Below, piece after piece: positions 8,032-17,012 of a DNA stretch of 64,000 nucleotides. Both the position numbers and the translations under genes were made by a program. Below the pieces are notes generated by a model, which had not been told where the DNA came from, did not search any database, and was given only the letters and a program-made list of their open reading frames with translations. How positions within the stretch are numbered: the stretch's first letter is position 1; each line of letters starts with the position of its first letter. The stretch spans positions 62,001 through 126,000 of the forward strand of contig NZ_JARVKY010000016.1 of NCBI RefSeq assembly GCF_029813785.1. Reading direction: 5' to 3'. Source of the stretch: Streptomyces sp. DH41. GTDB lineage: Bacteria; Actinomycetota; Actinomycetes; Streptomycetales; Streptomycetaceae.

Positions 8032-8553
8032 ATGGCATCGCTCAACGTCGGCAATCTCGGTGAGTACCTGCGCGAGCAGCGGCGCAACGCGCAGCTGTCA
8101 CTGCGGCAGCTCGCCGACGCCGCGGGCGTGTCCAATCCGTACCTGAGCCAGATCGAGCGCGGGCTGCGCAAGCCGAGCGCGGAGGTGCTCCAGCAGGTCG
8201 CCAAGGCGCTGCGGATCTCCGCCGAGACGCTGTACGTGCGCGCCGGGATCCTCGACGCCGAGCGGGACCGGGACGACGTGGAGACGCGTGCGGTCGTCCT
8301 CGCCGATCCCTCGCTGAACGAGCGGCAGAAGCAGGTGCTGCTCCAGATCTACGAGTCCTTCCGCAAGGAGAACGGATTCGGGACCGACGCGGACGACCCG
8401 GCGACGGCCCAGGACAGACCGGTGGACGCCGTTCCGGACGACGTGGCGGACGCCGTCCGGGGCGGCATCCCGGACGGCGGTGCCTCCATATCCGGGCGCC
8501 GCCCCCGTACGACCGGCGGCAGCGACGCCGGCCCGCAGCAGACGGCCGGATGA
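8032..8553 (+). CDS. XRE-family regulator of the xre-hbhA-DUF2516 cluster
   Basis: A 173-residue protein. Residues 10-65 form a Cro/C1 helix-turn-helix (GEYLREQRRNAQLSLRQLAD, then SNPYLSQIERGLRKPSAEVL). A linker helix with DPSLNERQKQVLLQIYESFRKE follows, and the tail is disordered and acidic. GGAGG one base before the ATG at 8032 supports this start over the longer frame from 7957. The order regulator - hbhA-like - DUF2516 matches Rv0474-Rv0475-Rv0476 of M. tuberculosis from memory. The 12-4-12 palindrome immediately upstream is its probable operator. Confidence 0.85.
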   Translation: MASLNVGNLGEYLREQRRNAQLSLRQLADAAGVSNPYLSQIERGLRKPSAEVLQQVAKALRISAETLYVRAGILDAERDRDDVETRAVVLADPSLNERQKQVLLQIYESFRKENGFGTDADDPATAQDRPVDAVPDDVADAVRGGIPDGGASISGRRPRTTGGSDAGPQQTAG

Positions 8554-8633
8554 GCGGGAGCCGGCAGCCGGCCGGCCGGGACGCGGGACCACCACAAACC
8601 CTCAGCCCAACGTATTTCCGGAGGACCATCACC

Positions 8634-9275
8634 ATGGCCATCACCGACGACCTTCGCAAGACCTTCAGCGACCCCACCCCGCTCTACTTCGCCGCGGGCA
8701 CCGCCGACCTGGCCTTCCAGCAGGCCAAGAAGGTGCCGGTGCTGGTGGAGCAGCTGCGCGCCGAGGCACCGTCCCGTATCGAGGCCGTGCGCAACACCGA
8801 CCCGAAGGCCGTCCAGGAGAAGGCGACGGCCCGCGTCAAGGAGACCCAGGGCACCCTCCAGGCCAAGGCCAACGAGCTCTTCGGCAACCTCGACGCCGAC
8901 TTCAAGAAGCTCGGCGAGACCGCCCAGGACCTCGCGCTGCGTTCGGTCGGCGTCGCCGCCGAGTACGCCGTCAGGGCCCGGGAGACCTACGAGAAGGTCG
9001 CCGAGCGCGGCGAGCAGGCGGTGCGTACCTGGCGCGGCGAGGCCGCCGACGGCATCGAGGACCTCGCCGAGGAGGTGGAGGAGCTCGCCGTGGCCGTGGA
9101 GCCGGCCAAGCCCGCCACGTCTGGGTCCGCCGCGTCCAAGCCCGTCAGGACCGAGCCGGTCGAGGTCACGGAGGAGAAGCCCGTGGCGGGGAAGAAGGCC
9201 CCCGCGCCGCGCAAGGCTCCGGTCAGGAAGAGCCCCAACGGCACCGCGAAGAAGACGACGCCGCCCGCCAAGTAA
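8634..9275 (+). CDS. heparin-binding haemagglutinin-like protein
   Basis: A 213-residue protein with an N-terminal helical, coiled-coil-prone region (about residues 1-150, no signal peptide). The C-terminal tail is rich in Lys, Ala and Pro (GKKAPAPRKAPVRKSPNGTAKK), the architecture of mycobacterial HbhA. A GGAGG site lies nine bases before the ATG. In mycobacteria HbhA is surface-exposed and binds glycosaminoglycans through the Lys-rich tail; in Streptomyces the role is unclear, possibly membrane or lipid-body association. It sits between the XRE regulator and the DUF2516 gene, as in mycobacteria. Confidence 0.75.
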   Translation: MAITDDLRKTFSDPTPLYFAAGTADLAFQQAKKVPVLVEQLRAEAPSRIEAVRNTDPKAVQEKATARVKETQGTLQAKANELFGNLDADFKKLGETAQDLALRSVGVAAEYAVRARETYEKVAERGEQAVRTWRGEAADGIEDLAEEVEELAVAVEPAKPATSGSAASKPVRTEPVEVTEEKPVAGKKAPAPRKAPVRKSPNGTAKKTTPPAK

Positions 9276-9301
9276 CCGGCGGCGGCACGGCGAGTACGGC
9301 G

Positions 9302-9332
9302 CGGGCCGGGCACCCTTGGGGTGTCCGGCCCG
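9302..9332 (+). terminator. hairpin after hbhA-like gene
   Basis: CGGGCCGGGCACCC pairs with GGGGTGTCCGGCCCG across a TT loop, with no T-run. It may be an attenuator, because the DUF2516 gene begins 42 bases later. Confidence 0.6.
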
Positions 9333-9373
9333 TTCTCCGGGTACGGTGACCGCGTAGAGACGATCCGAGTCTG

Positions 9374-9727
9374 GTGGTGGATGTTGTGCTGATGCAGGGG
9401 TTCGCAGACTTCCTGGGGCTGCTGAACATCGCCCTGATGGTTTTCACGGGCTTCGCGCTGGTCGACGGCGCCATGCGCCGTGAGGACGCCTACCGCGCGG
9501 CCGACAAGAAGACCAAACCGTTCTGGCTGATCATTCTCGGGCTCGCCTTCGTGGTGAGTCTGATCTTCCCGATCCTGTCGTTCCTGCCGATCATCGGGCT
9601 CGTCGCGACGATCGTGTACATGGTCGACGTACGGCCCGCACTGCGCGGCCTGCCGGGCGGCGGCCGCAGCAGCCGCCGAGGCTCCAGCAGCGACGGCCCC
9701 TACGGCCCGTACAACGGCGGACGCTGA
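9374..9727 (+). CDS. DUF2516 family membrane protein
   Basis: A 117-residue protein with two hydrophobic stretches (about residues 13-33 and 52-80) around RREDAYRAADKKTKPFWLII, the DUF2516 signature. The C-terminal tail is Gly/Ser/Arg-rich and cytoplasmic. It is the third member of the conserved xre-hbhA-DUF2516 cluster. GTG 9374 and ATG 9392 are both possible starts; neither has a strong ribosome-binding site. Function unknown. Confidence 0.8.
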   Translation: MVDVVLMQGFADFLGLLNIALMVFTGFALVDGAMRREDAYRAADKKTKPFWLIILGLAFVVSLIFPILSFLPIIGLVATIVYMVDVRPALRGLPGGGRSSRRGSSSDGPYGPYNGGR

Positions 9728-9807
9728 CGCGCCGCGCCTCTTCGGGGCGCGGGTGCGGGGCTCCGGCACGACGGCACCGGGCGGCTCCGCCGCGCAGGCA
9801 CGCCGCG

Positions 9808-9958
9808 CCGGCCAGGGCGGTGGTGCGGGTACGCGTCCGGTCAGGGCGCCGGTGGACGACGCGTCGGTCAGGGCGGTGGTCAGGGCGCCGGTGCGGGGAC
9901 GACGCGCCGGTCAGGGCGCCGGTGCCAGGGACGACGCGCCGGTCAGGGCGCCCGGTCC
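9808..9958. repeat. imperfect direct repeats of a GGTCAGGGCG unit
   Basis: At least five copies of a (C)GGTCAGGGCGcCGGT unit lie between the DUF2516 gene and the end of the convergent phosphatase gene, two of them preceded by GACGACGCGC. The last copy overlaps the phosphatase stop codon. This looks like slippage-expanded spacer DNA. Confidence 0.6.
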
Positions 9959-11427
9959 AGCAGGACCACTGCCACGTCGTCCGCGAGTTCGCCGCCGTTG
10001 AGCGCGCGGACCTCGTTGACGGTCGCCCGCAGCAACTGCTCACCCTGCAACCCCTCGGCGAACTGGCGGCGGACCAGCTCCACCATGCCGTCCTGGCCGA
10101 GCCGCTCCCGGCCCTCGCCGACGTGGCCCTCGATCAGACCGTCGGTGTAGAGCATCAGGCTCCACTCGGCGCCCAGCTCCACCTGCATACGCGGCCAGCG
10201 GGCGCCCGGCAGCAGACCGAGTGCCGGGCCGTTGTTGTCGTAGGGCAGCAGCCGTGCGGGCCTGCCCGGACCGGCCACCAGGGGCGACGGGTGCCCGGCC
10301 AGGCACAGGCCGGCGCGGCGGCCGTCCGGGGATATGTCCACGGCGCACAGGGTCGCGAAGATCTCGTCGTGGGCGCGCTCGTGCTCCAGCACCTGCTGGA
10401 GCGTGCCGAGCAGCTCGTCGCCGCAGAGCCCCGCCAGGGTCAGCGCGCGCCAGGCGATCCGCAGCTCCACGCCGAGCGCCGCCTCGTCCGGACCGTGCCC
10501 GCAGACGTCACCGATCATGGCGTGCACGGTGCCGTCCGGAGTGCGGACGACGTCGTAGAAGTCGCCGCCGAGCAGGGCACGCGAGCGGCCCGGGCGGTAG
10601 CGGGCGGCGAAGCGCAGCGGGGAGCCCTCCAGCAGCGGGGTCGGCAGCAGGCCGCGCTCCAGACGCGCGTTCTCCTGCGCCCGCAGCCGGCCCTCGGCCA
10701 GGCGCCGCTCCGCCGAGTCGGACCGCTTGCGCTCGACGGCGTAGCGGATCGCCCGGCTCAGCAGCCGGCCGTCGAGCTCGTCGCGGAGCAGGTAGTCCTG
10801 GGCGCCGACCGCCACGGCCTCCGCGCCGCGCTCGGCGTCGCTGGAGGAGGTCAGCGCGAGTACGGCGTGCCGGGGCGCGAGCTCCAGTACGTGCCTGAGC
10901 ACCGCCAGCTCGTCGTCACCGCTCCCGTCACTGTCCCCATTGCTGTTGCCGGTGCTCTCGGCGCTCGGGCGGGCCGGGGCGGGGGCCGACAGGGCGAGGT
11001 CCAGCAGGATGCAGTGGACGTCGTCGGTCAGCAGCCGCTCGGCCTCGGTGAGGTTGCGGGCCGTGCGGACGCGGATCGGCTTGCCGGCCTGGTCGAGCAG
11101 GTCGGGCACGATCGGCGAACCGCCGGGATCGTCCTCGATCAGCAGCAGCGTGAGATTGGTGGGGACGGTGCTCTCGCGCCGGTCCGTGCTCCCGTCGGTG
11201 CTGTCGCCCGTGGTCTCGGCCGTGGTCTCGCCCTTGGTTTCGTCCGTGGTCTCGTCCGTGGTCTTCTCGCGCTTCTCCGTGGGGTGCTCTCGCCGGGTGG
11301 GGTTGTCGGCCGGGTGCGTCCCGGGCGGGGCCTGTTCCTTGGAAGGGCCGCTGTCCGGGGACGCGGCGGGCGCCTGACCACACTCCACGGCCGGGATCGC
11401 CCTCTGCCGCGGTACGGGTACGGGCAT
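9943..11427 (-). CDS. SpoIIE-type PP2C phosphatase with receiver domain
   Basis: A 494-residue protein of the RsbU/SpoIIE class, expected to dephosphorylate an anti-sigma-factor antagonist. After a disordered Thr/Glu-rich N-terminus comes a receiver-like domain (LTLLLIEDD, phosphoacceptor in CILLDLAL, LALTSSS, AQDYLLRDE) and then the phosphatase (GGDFYDVV, GDVCGHGPDEAA, LCLAGHPSPL, YTDGLIE, LADDVAVVLL). The metal-binding Asp residues are present. The conserved receiver Lys is Arg (YLLRD), and about 20 Ser/Gly/Asp residues interrupt the domain, so phosphorylation control may be altered. The start at 11427 (MPVPVPRQR) has GGAAGGAAACC upstream; a longer frame to 11562 exists. Confidence 0.85.
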   Translation of the reverse strand: MPVPVPRQRAIPAVECGQAPAASPDSGPSKEQAPPGTHPADNPTRREHPTEKREKTTDETTDETKGETTAETTGDSTDGSTDRRESTVPTNLTLLLIEDDPGGSPIVPDLLDQAGKPIRVRTARNLTEAERLLTDDVHCILLDLALSAPAPARPSAESTGNSNGDSDGSGDDELAVLRHVLELAPRHAVLALTSSSDAERGAEAVAVGAQDYLLRDELDGRLLSRAIRYAVERKRSDSAERRLAEGRLRAQENARLERGLLPTPLLEGSPLRFAARYRPGRSRALLGGDFYDVVRTPDGTVHAMIGDVCGHGPDEAALGVELRIAWRALTLAGLCGDELLGTLQQVLEHERAHDEIFATLCAVDISPDGRRAGLCLAGHPSPLVAGPGRPARLLPYDNNGPALGLLPGARWPRMQVELGAEWSLMLYTDGLIEGHVGEGRERLGQDGMVELVRRQFAEGLQGEQLLRATVNEVRALNGGELADDVAVVLLDRAP

Positions 11428-11721
11428 CGTCTTGGTTTCCTTCCCTCCCCCCGAGGGCATGGCGGAGCGAGGGACCTCGACCCACCGACGGGGACCATAG
11501 CGGGTGACGGCGCCGCTGCGGAATGGTCCAGAACACGTCGGACGGCACTCGGCCACTGTCATATGCCGCGTTATGCACCGCAGTTGGACACGTCGACCGG
11601 GGGCCGGGGATGACGAACGTCACGCGGGGCGGGGCGCCGGTCGTGCACTGGGTCACGTGGCCCGCCTCACGTCCCCGGCGCCGGTCCCGTGGCCCGCGTC
11701 ACTCGGCGGGCGCGCCGCGGG

Positions 11722-12849
11722 TCACTCGGCGGGCGGGGTGCCCGTGTCCGGCCGTACCACCCCGAGGATCGGCATCGTGCCCGCCCCCGCGATGGTGATC
11801 GAGCGCCCGGGGCGCGGGGCGTGCACGACGGAGCCGTCACCGACGTACATGCCGACGTGGCTGGCGTCGTCGAAGTAGATGATCAGGTCGCCGGGCCGCA
11901 TGTCCTTGATGTCGACGTGCCGCAGCTGCTTCCACTGCTGCTGCGAGGTGCGCGGGATCGCCTGCCCGGCCGCCACCCAGGCCTGTGAGGTCAGGCCGGA
12001 GCAGTCGTAGGCCTGCGGGCCCTCGGCGCCCCACTGGTACGGCTTTCCGACCTGGGCGGTGGCGTACTCGACCGCCTTCCGGCCCCGCTGAGTCGCCTCG
12101 GTGTCGAGGTCCTCGAGGATGCCGGAGCCGAGCCAGGCGGTCTGGGCCTCGGCCTGGGCCTCCCGCTCCAGCCGGGCGAGGCGCTCCTTCTCCTCCTGCT
12201 CCAGCTCGGACTCCAGCTTCTCGGCCGCCGCGATCTGCTTCTCGATCTTCTTCTGGGCGGTGGCCTTGGCCTTGCGGTTCGCCTCCAGCTTCGTGAACTG
12301 GGCGGAGGCGTCCGCCGCGTAGGTCTTCAGGTCCTGCTGGGCGCGGGTCAGCTCGCCGAGCAGGCCCTTCGTCGCGCGCTGGCCCTGGATCACCCGGCCG
12401 GTGCCGTCGAGGAAGTCCTCCGGGTCGTCGCTCAGCATCAGCTTGGCCTCGTCGGGCAGGCCGCCGGTGCGGTACTGGGCGCGGGCCGCGGCTCCGGCGC
12501 GCTTCTTCAGCCCGTCGAGCTTCTCCTGGCCCTTGACGATCTTCTTGGCCAGTTCGACGATCTCGGCGGACTGCTTCTCCGCCTTCTCCTCGGCGGCGTT
12601 GTACTCATCCGTGGCGGAGGCCGCCGTGCGGTAGAGGTCGTCGAGCTTCTTGCGTACGGCTTCCAGGTCCTTGCCGGGAGCGGCGGCCGGGGCGGAGGGG
12701 CCGGGAGAGGCGCTGGGGACGCTCGGGGTGCCGGACGAGGGCGCTGTGGGCCCGGGATCCGCGAACGCCGTGCCCGGTACCGCGAGTACGGTGACCGCGC
12801 AGACCACGGCCACGGCAGCGGTCATCAAGCCATGCTTCCCCGTACGCAT
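11722..12849 (-). CDS. secreted NlpC/P60 (C40) peptidoglycan endopeptidase
   Basis: A 375-residue secreted protein. The signal peptide is residues 1-30 (AAVAVVCAVTVLAVPGTAFA). A Ser/Pro linker leads to a long coiled coil (about 58-240, Lys/Glu/Ala-rich), then a C-terminal NlpC/P60 domain. The catalytic Cys is in YDCSGLTSQAW and the His in SHVGMYVGDGSVVHAPRPG. It cuts D-Glu-diamino acid bonds in peptidoglycan stem peptides, and the coiled coil probably holds the domain inhibited, as in RipA-type enzymes. The ATG follows GGGGGCGAGGT. An upstream TATGTT box lies in TTACTGACGGTTAATC context. Confidence 0.9.
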   Translation of the reverse strand: MRTGKHGLMTAAVAVVCAVTVLAVPGTAFADPGPTAPSSGTPSVPSASPGPSAPAAAPGKDLEAVRKKLDDLYRTAASATDEYNAAEEKAEKQSAEIVELAKKIVKGQEKLDGLKKRAGAAARAQYRTGGLPDEAKLMLSDDPEDFLDGTGRVIQGQRATKGLLGELTRAQQDLKTYAADASAQFTKLEANRKAKATAQKKIEKQIAAAEKLESELEQEEKERLARLEREAQAEAQTAWLGSGILEDLDTEATQRGRKAVEYATAQVGKPYQWGAEGPQAYDCSGLTSQAWVAAGQAIPRTSQQQWKQLRHVDIKDMRPGDLIIYFDDASHVGMYVGDGSVVHAPRPGRSITIAGAGTMPILGVVRPDTGTPPAE

Positions 12850-13159
12850 ACCTCGCCCCCAAACTGATTAACCGTCAGTAACATAGGTCGCCCGGGGGAT
12901 CGTGCCATGCCGGCGCGGAAAGCGACAGAGGCAGTGCTTTCCTGCCGCTTCCCCCTCCCGCTTCCCTCCCCCGCCTCGCCGTATGACGAATCCCCGCCGT
13001 CTCCTCACCGTCTCCTCGCCGTCTTCCCGCCGTCTCTCCGCCGTCTCCTCGCCGGTCTCCCCGTTGTGTGACGAACGTCGCACGGAGATCGTTCCCGGCG
13101 TCGGCCCAAGGGCCGGGCGTGGGCCTCGGGGCCGTGGTGCTCGGGCGCCGTGCGTCGGT

Positions 13160-13990
13160 TCACGCGCGCGGCGCCAACGCCTCCCACCGCACCGTCACTT
13201 CGCCCTGGCGCCACCGTGCCGGCCCGTCCGTCACCGGCCAGCCGGCCGTCAGGTCCCGCACCGCCCGCATCCAGCGCTGGCGGGCGCCGTAGGAGGCGTA
13301 GGGCGCGGCGGCGGCCCAGGCGCGGTCGAAGTCGCGCAGGAAGGCGTGCACGGGTTCGCCGGGGACATTGCGGTGGATGAGTGCCTTCGGCAGCCGTTCC
13401 GCCAGGTCGGAGGGGCGGTCGAGGGAGCCCAGCCGGGTCGCGAAGGTGACCGTGCGCGGTCCCTCGGGCCCGAGCGCCACCCACACGTGCCTGCGCCCGA
13501 TCTCGTCGCAGGTCCCTTCGACCAGGAGTCCGCCGCGGGAGTGCTCCGACGCCGGCGCGAGCCGTGTGCACAGCCGCTGCCAGACGGCGGCGACCTCGCC
13601 CTCGTCGTACTGGCGCAGCACATTCGCCGCCCGGATCAGGAGGGGGCGGCGAGTGGGGGGTGACAGGGGGATCTCGAAGCCGCCGTGGCGGAAGACGAGC
13701 CCCGCGCGCGCGTAGGGTCCGGCCGCCGCCACCCGCGCCGGGTCGATCTCGACGCCCACCACGCGCGCGTGCGGCGCGACCGTGCGCAGGCGGCCCAGCA
13801 GCTCGACGGCCGTCCAGGGGGCCGCGCCGTAGCCGAGGTCGACGGCGACGGGATCGGCGGCGCGGCGCAGTTCGGCACCGTGCGTGGCCGCGATCCAGCG
13901 GTCCATGCGGCGCAGCCGGTTCGGATTCGTCGTCCCGCGCGTGACCGTGCCCACGACGGGGAGGGCGGCGGCGCGGGAGCGGGAGGGCAT
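13160..13990 (-). CDS. class I SAM-dependent methyltransferase-like protein
   Basis: A 276-residue protein with a Rossmann-type SAM site (VAVDLGYGAAPWTAVELLGRL, then VVGVEIDPARVAAA) and a later VEGTCDEIGRRHVWVAL segment. The start at ATG 13990 is favoured by TACCCT (13998-14003) lying seven bases upstream, a leaderless arrangement; the frame runs on to 14344 but that part looks non-coding. It is divergent from mshA. The target of methylation is unknown. Confidence 0.7.
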   Translation of the reverse strand: MPSRSRAAALPVVGTVTRGTTNPNRLRRMDRWIAATHGAELRRAADPVAVDLGYGAAPWTAVELLGRLRTVAPHARVVGVEIDPARVAAAGPYARAGLVFRHGGFEIPLSPPTRRPLLIRAANVLRQYDEGEVAAVWQRLCTRLAPASEHSRGGLLVEGTCDEIGRRHVWVALGPEGPRTVTFATRLGSLDRPSDLAERLPKALIHRNVPGEPVHAFLRDFDRAWAAAAPYASYGARQRWMRAVRDLTAGWPVTDGPARWRQGEVTVRWEALAPRA

Positions 13991-14198
13991 GCGTACGAGG
14001 GTATGCGGCGGGGGCGCCCTCCTTGACGCGTCTACGCGCCTTGTACGCGTCTGATCGTCGAACGGTTGAGCGATAAGCGGTAATGATTCGGCAAAGGTCG
14101 GGAAACCGGAAATGGAGCACCGCCATCCGGTGTTCCCACCTCTTGGAGGGCGGAGCGTGTCCTCCGGACGGCATGCCCGCAGCGAGGAGGAACGGCTC

Positions 14199-15572
14199 GT
14201 GAGCCAGTACGTCAGCAGGCTCGGGCGTCGCTCACCGGCGGCCTCCCCGCGGCTCCGGCTGCTGCGCAGGCCCCGCCGCGTCGCCATGCTCTCCGTGCAC
14301 ACCTCACCGCTCCACCAGCCGGGCACCGGCGACGCCGGCGGCATGAACGTCTACATCGTCGAGCTCGCACAGCGCCTCGCCGCGATCAACATCGAGGTCG
14401 AGATCTTCACGCGCGCGACCACCGCCGCGCTCCCGCCCACCGTCGAACTGTCGCCGGGCGTCCTCGTCCGGCACGTCGACGCCGGCCCCTACGAAGGCCT
14501 GGCCAAGGAGGAGCTGCCGGCCCAGCTGTGCGCCTTCACCCACGGCGTCATGCAGGCCTGGGCCGGGCACCGCCCCGGCTACTACGACCTGGTCCACTCC
14601 CACTACTGGCTCTCCGGCCACGTCGGCTGGCTCGCCGCCCAGCGCTGGGGCGCCCCCCTCGTGCACGCCATGCACACCATGGCCAAGGTCAAGAACGCCA
14701 ACCTGGCCGACGGCGACACCCCCGAGCCGGCCGCCCGCGTCATCGGTGAGACGCAGATCGTCGCCGCCTCCGACCGCCTGATCGCCAACACCGCCGAAGA
14801 GGCCGACGAACTGGTCCGGCACTACGCCGCCGACCCGGCCAAGGTCGCCGTCGTCCACCCCGGCGTGAACCTCGAACGGTTCCGCCCCTTCCCCAAGGGC
14901 TCCGAACCCGGCCCGGGGGAGACCGTGAACGCCCGGGCCGCCGCCCGCGCCCGCCTCGGCCTGCCGCAGGACGCGCTGATCCCGCTCTTCGCCGGCCGTA
15001 TACAGCCGCTCAAGGCCCCTGACGTGCTGCTCCGCGCGATCGCCGTCCTGCTCGACGAACGTCCCGAGCTGCGCTCCCGCATCCTCGTCCCCGTCGTCGG
15101 CGGCCCCAGCGGCAGCGGCCTCGCCAAACCGGAGGGCCTGCAGAAACTCGCCGCCCGGCTCGGCATCGCCGACGTCGTGCGGTTCCGTCCGCCCGTCGGG
15201 CAGGAGCAGCTCGCCGACTGGTTCCGGGCCGCGTCCGTGCTGGTGATGCCGTCCTACAGCGAGTCCTTCGGCCTGGTCGCCATAGAGGCCCAGGCAGCCG
15301 GTACGCCGGTACTCGCCGCCGCGGTCGGCGGCCTCCCGGTCGCCGTGCGCGACGGGCACACCGGCCGCCTCGTCGAGGGCCACGATCCCGCCGCGTACGC
15401 GCGCGTGCTGCGCGATTTCGCCGACAACCCGGAGCTGACGCCCCGGATGGGCGACGCCGCCGCCCGGCACGCCCAGTCCTTCGGCTGGGACAACGCCGCC
15501 GCCGCGACGGCGGACGCCTACACGGCCGCGATCCAGTCCCATCGTCGTCGCGTACGCTCCCACCATGGCTGA
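14199..15572 (+). CDS. mshA: D-inositol-3-phosphate glycosyltransferase MshA
   Basis: A 457-residue GT-B glycosyltransferase (GT4). It transfers GlcNAc from UDP-GlcNAc to 1L-inositol-1-phosphate, the first step of mycothiol synthesis in actinobacteria. Seen in the sequence: the N-terminal HTSPLHQPGTGDAGGMNVYIVE acceptor loop, HSHYWLSGHVG, LFAGRIQPLKAPD at the start of the C-terminal Rossmann domain, and the ESFGLVAIEAQAAGTPVLAA nucleotide-sugar motif. GTG 14199 is preceded by GAGGAGGAA with proper spacing. The last eight bases overlap the YbjN gene. Confidence 0.92.
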   Translation: MSQYVSRLGRRSPAASPRLRLLRRPRRVAMLSVHTSPLHQPGTGDAGGMNVYIVELAQRLAAINIEVEIFTRATTAALPPTVELSPGVLVRHVDAGPYEGLAKEELPAQLCAFTHGVMQAWAGHRPGYYDLVHSHYWLSGHVGWLAAQRWGAPLVHAMHTMAKVKNANLADGDTPEPAARVIGETQIVAASDRLIANTAEEADELVRHYAADPAKVAVVHPGVNLERFRPFPKGSEPGPGETVNARAAARARLGLPQDALIPLFAGRIQPLKAPDVLLRAIAVLLDERPELRSRILVPVVGGPSGSGLAKPEGLQKLAARLGIADVVRFRPPVGQEQLADWFRAASVLVMPSYSESFGLVAIEAQAAGTPVLAAAVGGLPVAVRDGHTGRLVEGHDPAAYARVLRDFADNPELTPRMGDAAARHAQSFGWDNAAAATADAYTAAIQSHRRRVRSHHG

Positions 15573-16140
15573 GGCGGTACAGAAGGCAGCACAGGTGCTC
15601 GAGGCGGCGCTGGGGGACGCCGAGCTGGAGTGGGAGAGCCCCGAGCCCGGCAACTACGTCGTCAAGCTCCCCGGCACCCGCAAGCTTTCGACGACGGTCT
15701 CCCTCCTCCTCGGCCGGCACTCCCTCTCCCTCAACGCCTTCGTCATCCGCCACCCCGACGAGAACGAACCCGCCGTCCACCGCTGGCTGCTGGAACGCAA
15801 CCTCAAGCTGTACGGCGTCGGCTACGCCGTCGACCGTCTCGGCGACGTCTACCTCACCGCGAAGCTGCCCCTGGCCGCCGTCACCACCGACGAGATCGAC
15901 CGCCTGCTGGGCCAGGTCCTGGAGGCCGCCGACGGGGCCTTCAACACCCTGCTGGAACTGGGCTTCGCGTCCGCCATCCGCAAGGAGCACGAGTGGCGGA
16001 CCGCGCGCGGGGAGTCGACACGGAACCTGGAGGCGTTCCAGCACCTGATCGAGCGCTCCGAGCGCTCCGAGCGCTCTGAGGGCTCCGAGAGCTCCGAGAG
16101 CTCCGAGAGCTCCGAGAGCTCCGGGGGCTCCAAGGGCTGA
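15565..16140 (+). CDS. YbjN domain-containing protein with Ser/Glu repeat tail
   Basis: A 191-residue protein with a YbjN fold (GNYVVKLPGTRKLSTTVSLL; VIRHPDENEPAVHRWLLERN; LGDVYLTAKLPL). YbjN domains resemble type III secretion chaperones and are seen next to mshA in streptomycetes. The last 28 residues are an SER/SES tripeptide-type repeat encoded by tandem GAGCGCTCC and GAGAGCTCC units. It overlaps the end of mshA but has its own box: TACGCT (15553-15558) ends six bases before the ATG, so a leaderless transcript from inside mshA is likely. Confidence 0.8.
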   Translation: MAEAVQKAAQVLEAALGDAELEWESPEPGNYVVKLPGTRKLSTTVSLLLGRHSLSLNAFVIRHPDENEPAVHRWLLERNLKLYGVGYAVDRLGDVYLTAKLPLAAVTTDEIDRLLGQVLEAADGAFNTLLELGFASAIRKEHEWRTARGESTRNLEAFQHLIERSERSERSEGSESSESSESSESSGGSKG

Positions 16141-16147
16141 CGCGCGG

Positions 16148-16963
16148 TCAGCGCGGTCCGCCGCTGGTGCGGTAGCGGCCGGGTGTGACGCCCACCAGCC
16201 TCTTGAAGTGCCGGGTCAGATGCGCCTGGTCGTAGAACCCGGTCGCGGCGGCCACGTCGGCCGGGGCGCGCCCCGCCAGCAGCAGCCGCCGGGCCCGGTC
16301 GACGCGGCGGGACATCAGGTACTGGTGCGGTGCGATGCCGTAGGCGCCGCTGAACGCCCGTACCAGGTGGGCCGGATGGGCACGCACGAGCGCGGCCGCG
16401 TCCGCCAGGCCGACCCCCTGGACGACCCGCTCGTCGAGCAGCTCCCGCAGCCGCCGCGCGAGCACGGGATCCCCGCGGCGCACCGGACCCGCCTTCCCCC
16501 GGGGCCGCAGATGAGTGTGCAGCCGCTCCCCGATCAACGTCAGCCGGCTCTCCGCCTCCAGCTCGTCACCGGGCAGGGCGAGCGCGGAGTGCAGCTGCCC
16601 GACCCGCTGCCGCAGCACCGGGTCACGCAGGTCGGGGGCGTCGACGGCAGCCCCGATCAGGTCGTCGCCGAGACGGGAGGCGTCCAGGTACAGGACACGC
16701 TTGCGGAAGCCGTCGGGCGTGGCGGGGGAGCCGTTGTGCGGCACGTGCGGCGGCAGCAGCGACACCGTGTCGTGCGGGGTGCCGTGCTCGTGCCGGTCCA
16801 GGTCGTACCGTACGGCCCCGTCGTCGACGATGAGCAGCGTCCACGCGTCGTGGACGTGCATCGGATAGGCGTACTCGGTGTAGTGGGCGTGGAAGACCTC
16901 GACGACGCCCGGGACGCGGGGTCGCCAGGCGGAGACGGTCCGCCGTTGGTCCTGGTCGGCCAT
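16148..16963 (-). CDS. AraC-family transcriptional regulator
   Basis: A 271-residue regulator with an N-terminal cupin-type AraC ligand domain (HAHYTEYAYPMHVHDAWTLLIVDDG) and a C-terminal double helix-turn-helix (LADAAALVRAHPAHLVRAFSGAYGIAPHQYLMSRRVDRARRLLL; VAAATGFYDQAHLTRHFKRLVGVTPGRYR). TACGTT (16970-16975) lies six bases from the ATG at 16963, a leaderless arrangement. It is divergent from the DUF2000 gene, which it probably controls. Confidence 0.88.
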   Translation of the reverse strand: MADQDQRRTVSAWRPRVPGVVEVFHAHYTEYAYPMHVHDAWTLLIVDDGAVRYDLDRHEHGTPHDTVSLLPPHVPHNGSPATPDGFRKRVLYLDASRLGDDLIGAAVDAPDLRDPVLRQRVGQLHSALALPGDELEAESRLTLIGERLHTHLRPRGKAGPVRRGDPVLARRLRELLDERVVQGVGLADAAALVRAHPAHLVRAFSGAYGIAPHQYLMSRRVDRARRLLLAGRAPADVAAATGFYDQAHLTRHFKRLVGVTPGRYRTSGGPR

Positions 16964-17012
16964 GCAAAAAACGTACAAGACCCGACCGCACGCCGACCGG
17001 CAGTCTCACCGT

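Noticed and set aside
12850..13159. c-di-AMP (ydaO-type) riboswitch upstream of the NlpC/P60 gene
   Set aside because: Such switches precede some Streptomyces cell-wall hydrolase genes, but I see no conserved ydaO core here; the leader is short with a normal promoter and pyrimidine-rich low-complexity DNA behind it.
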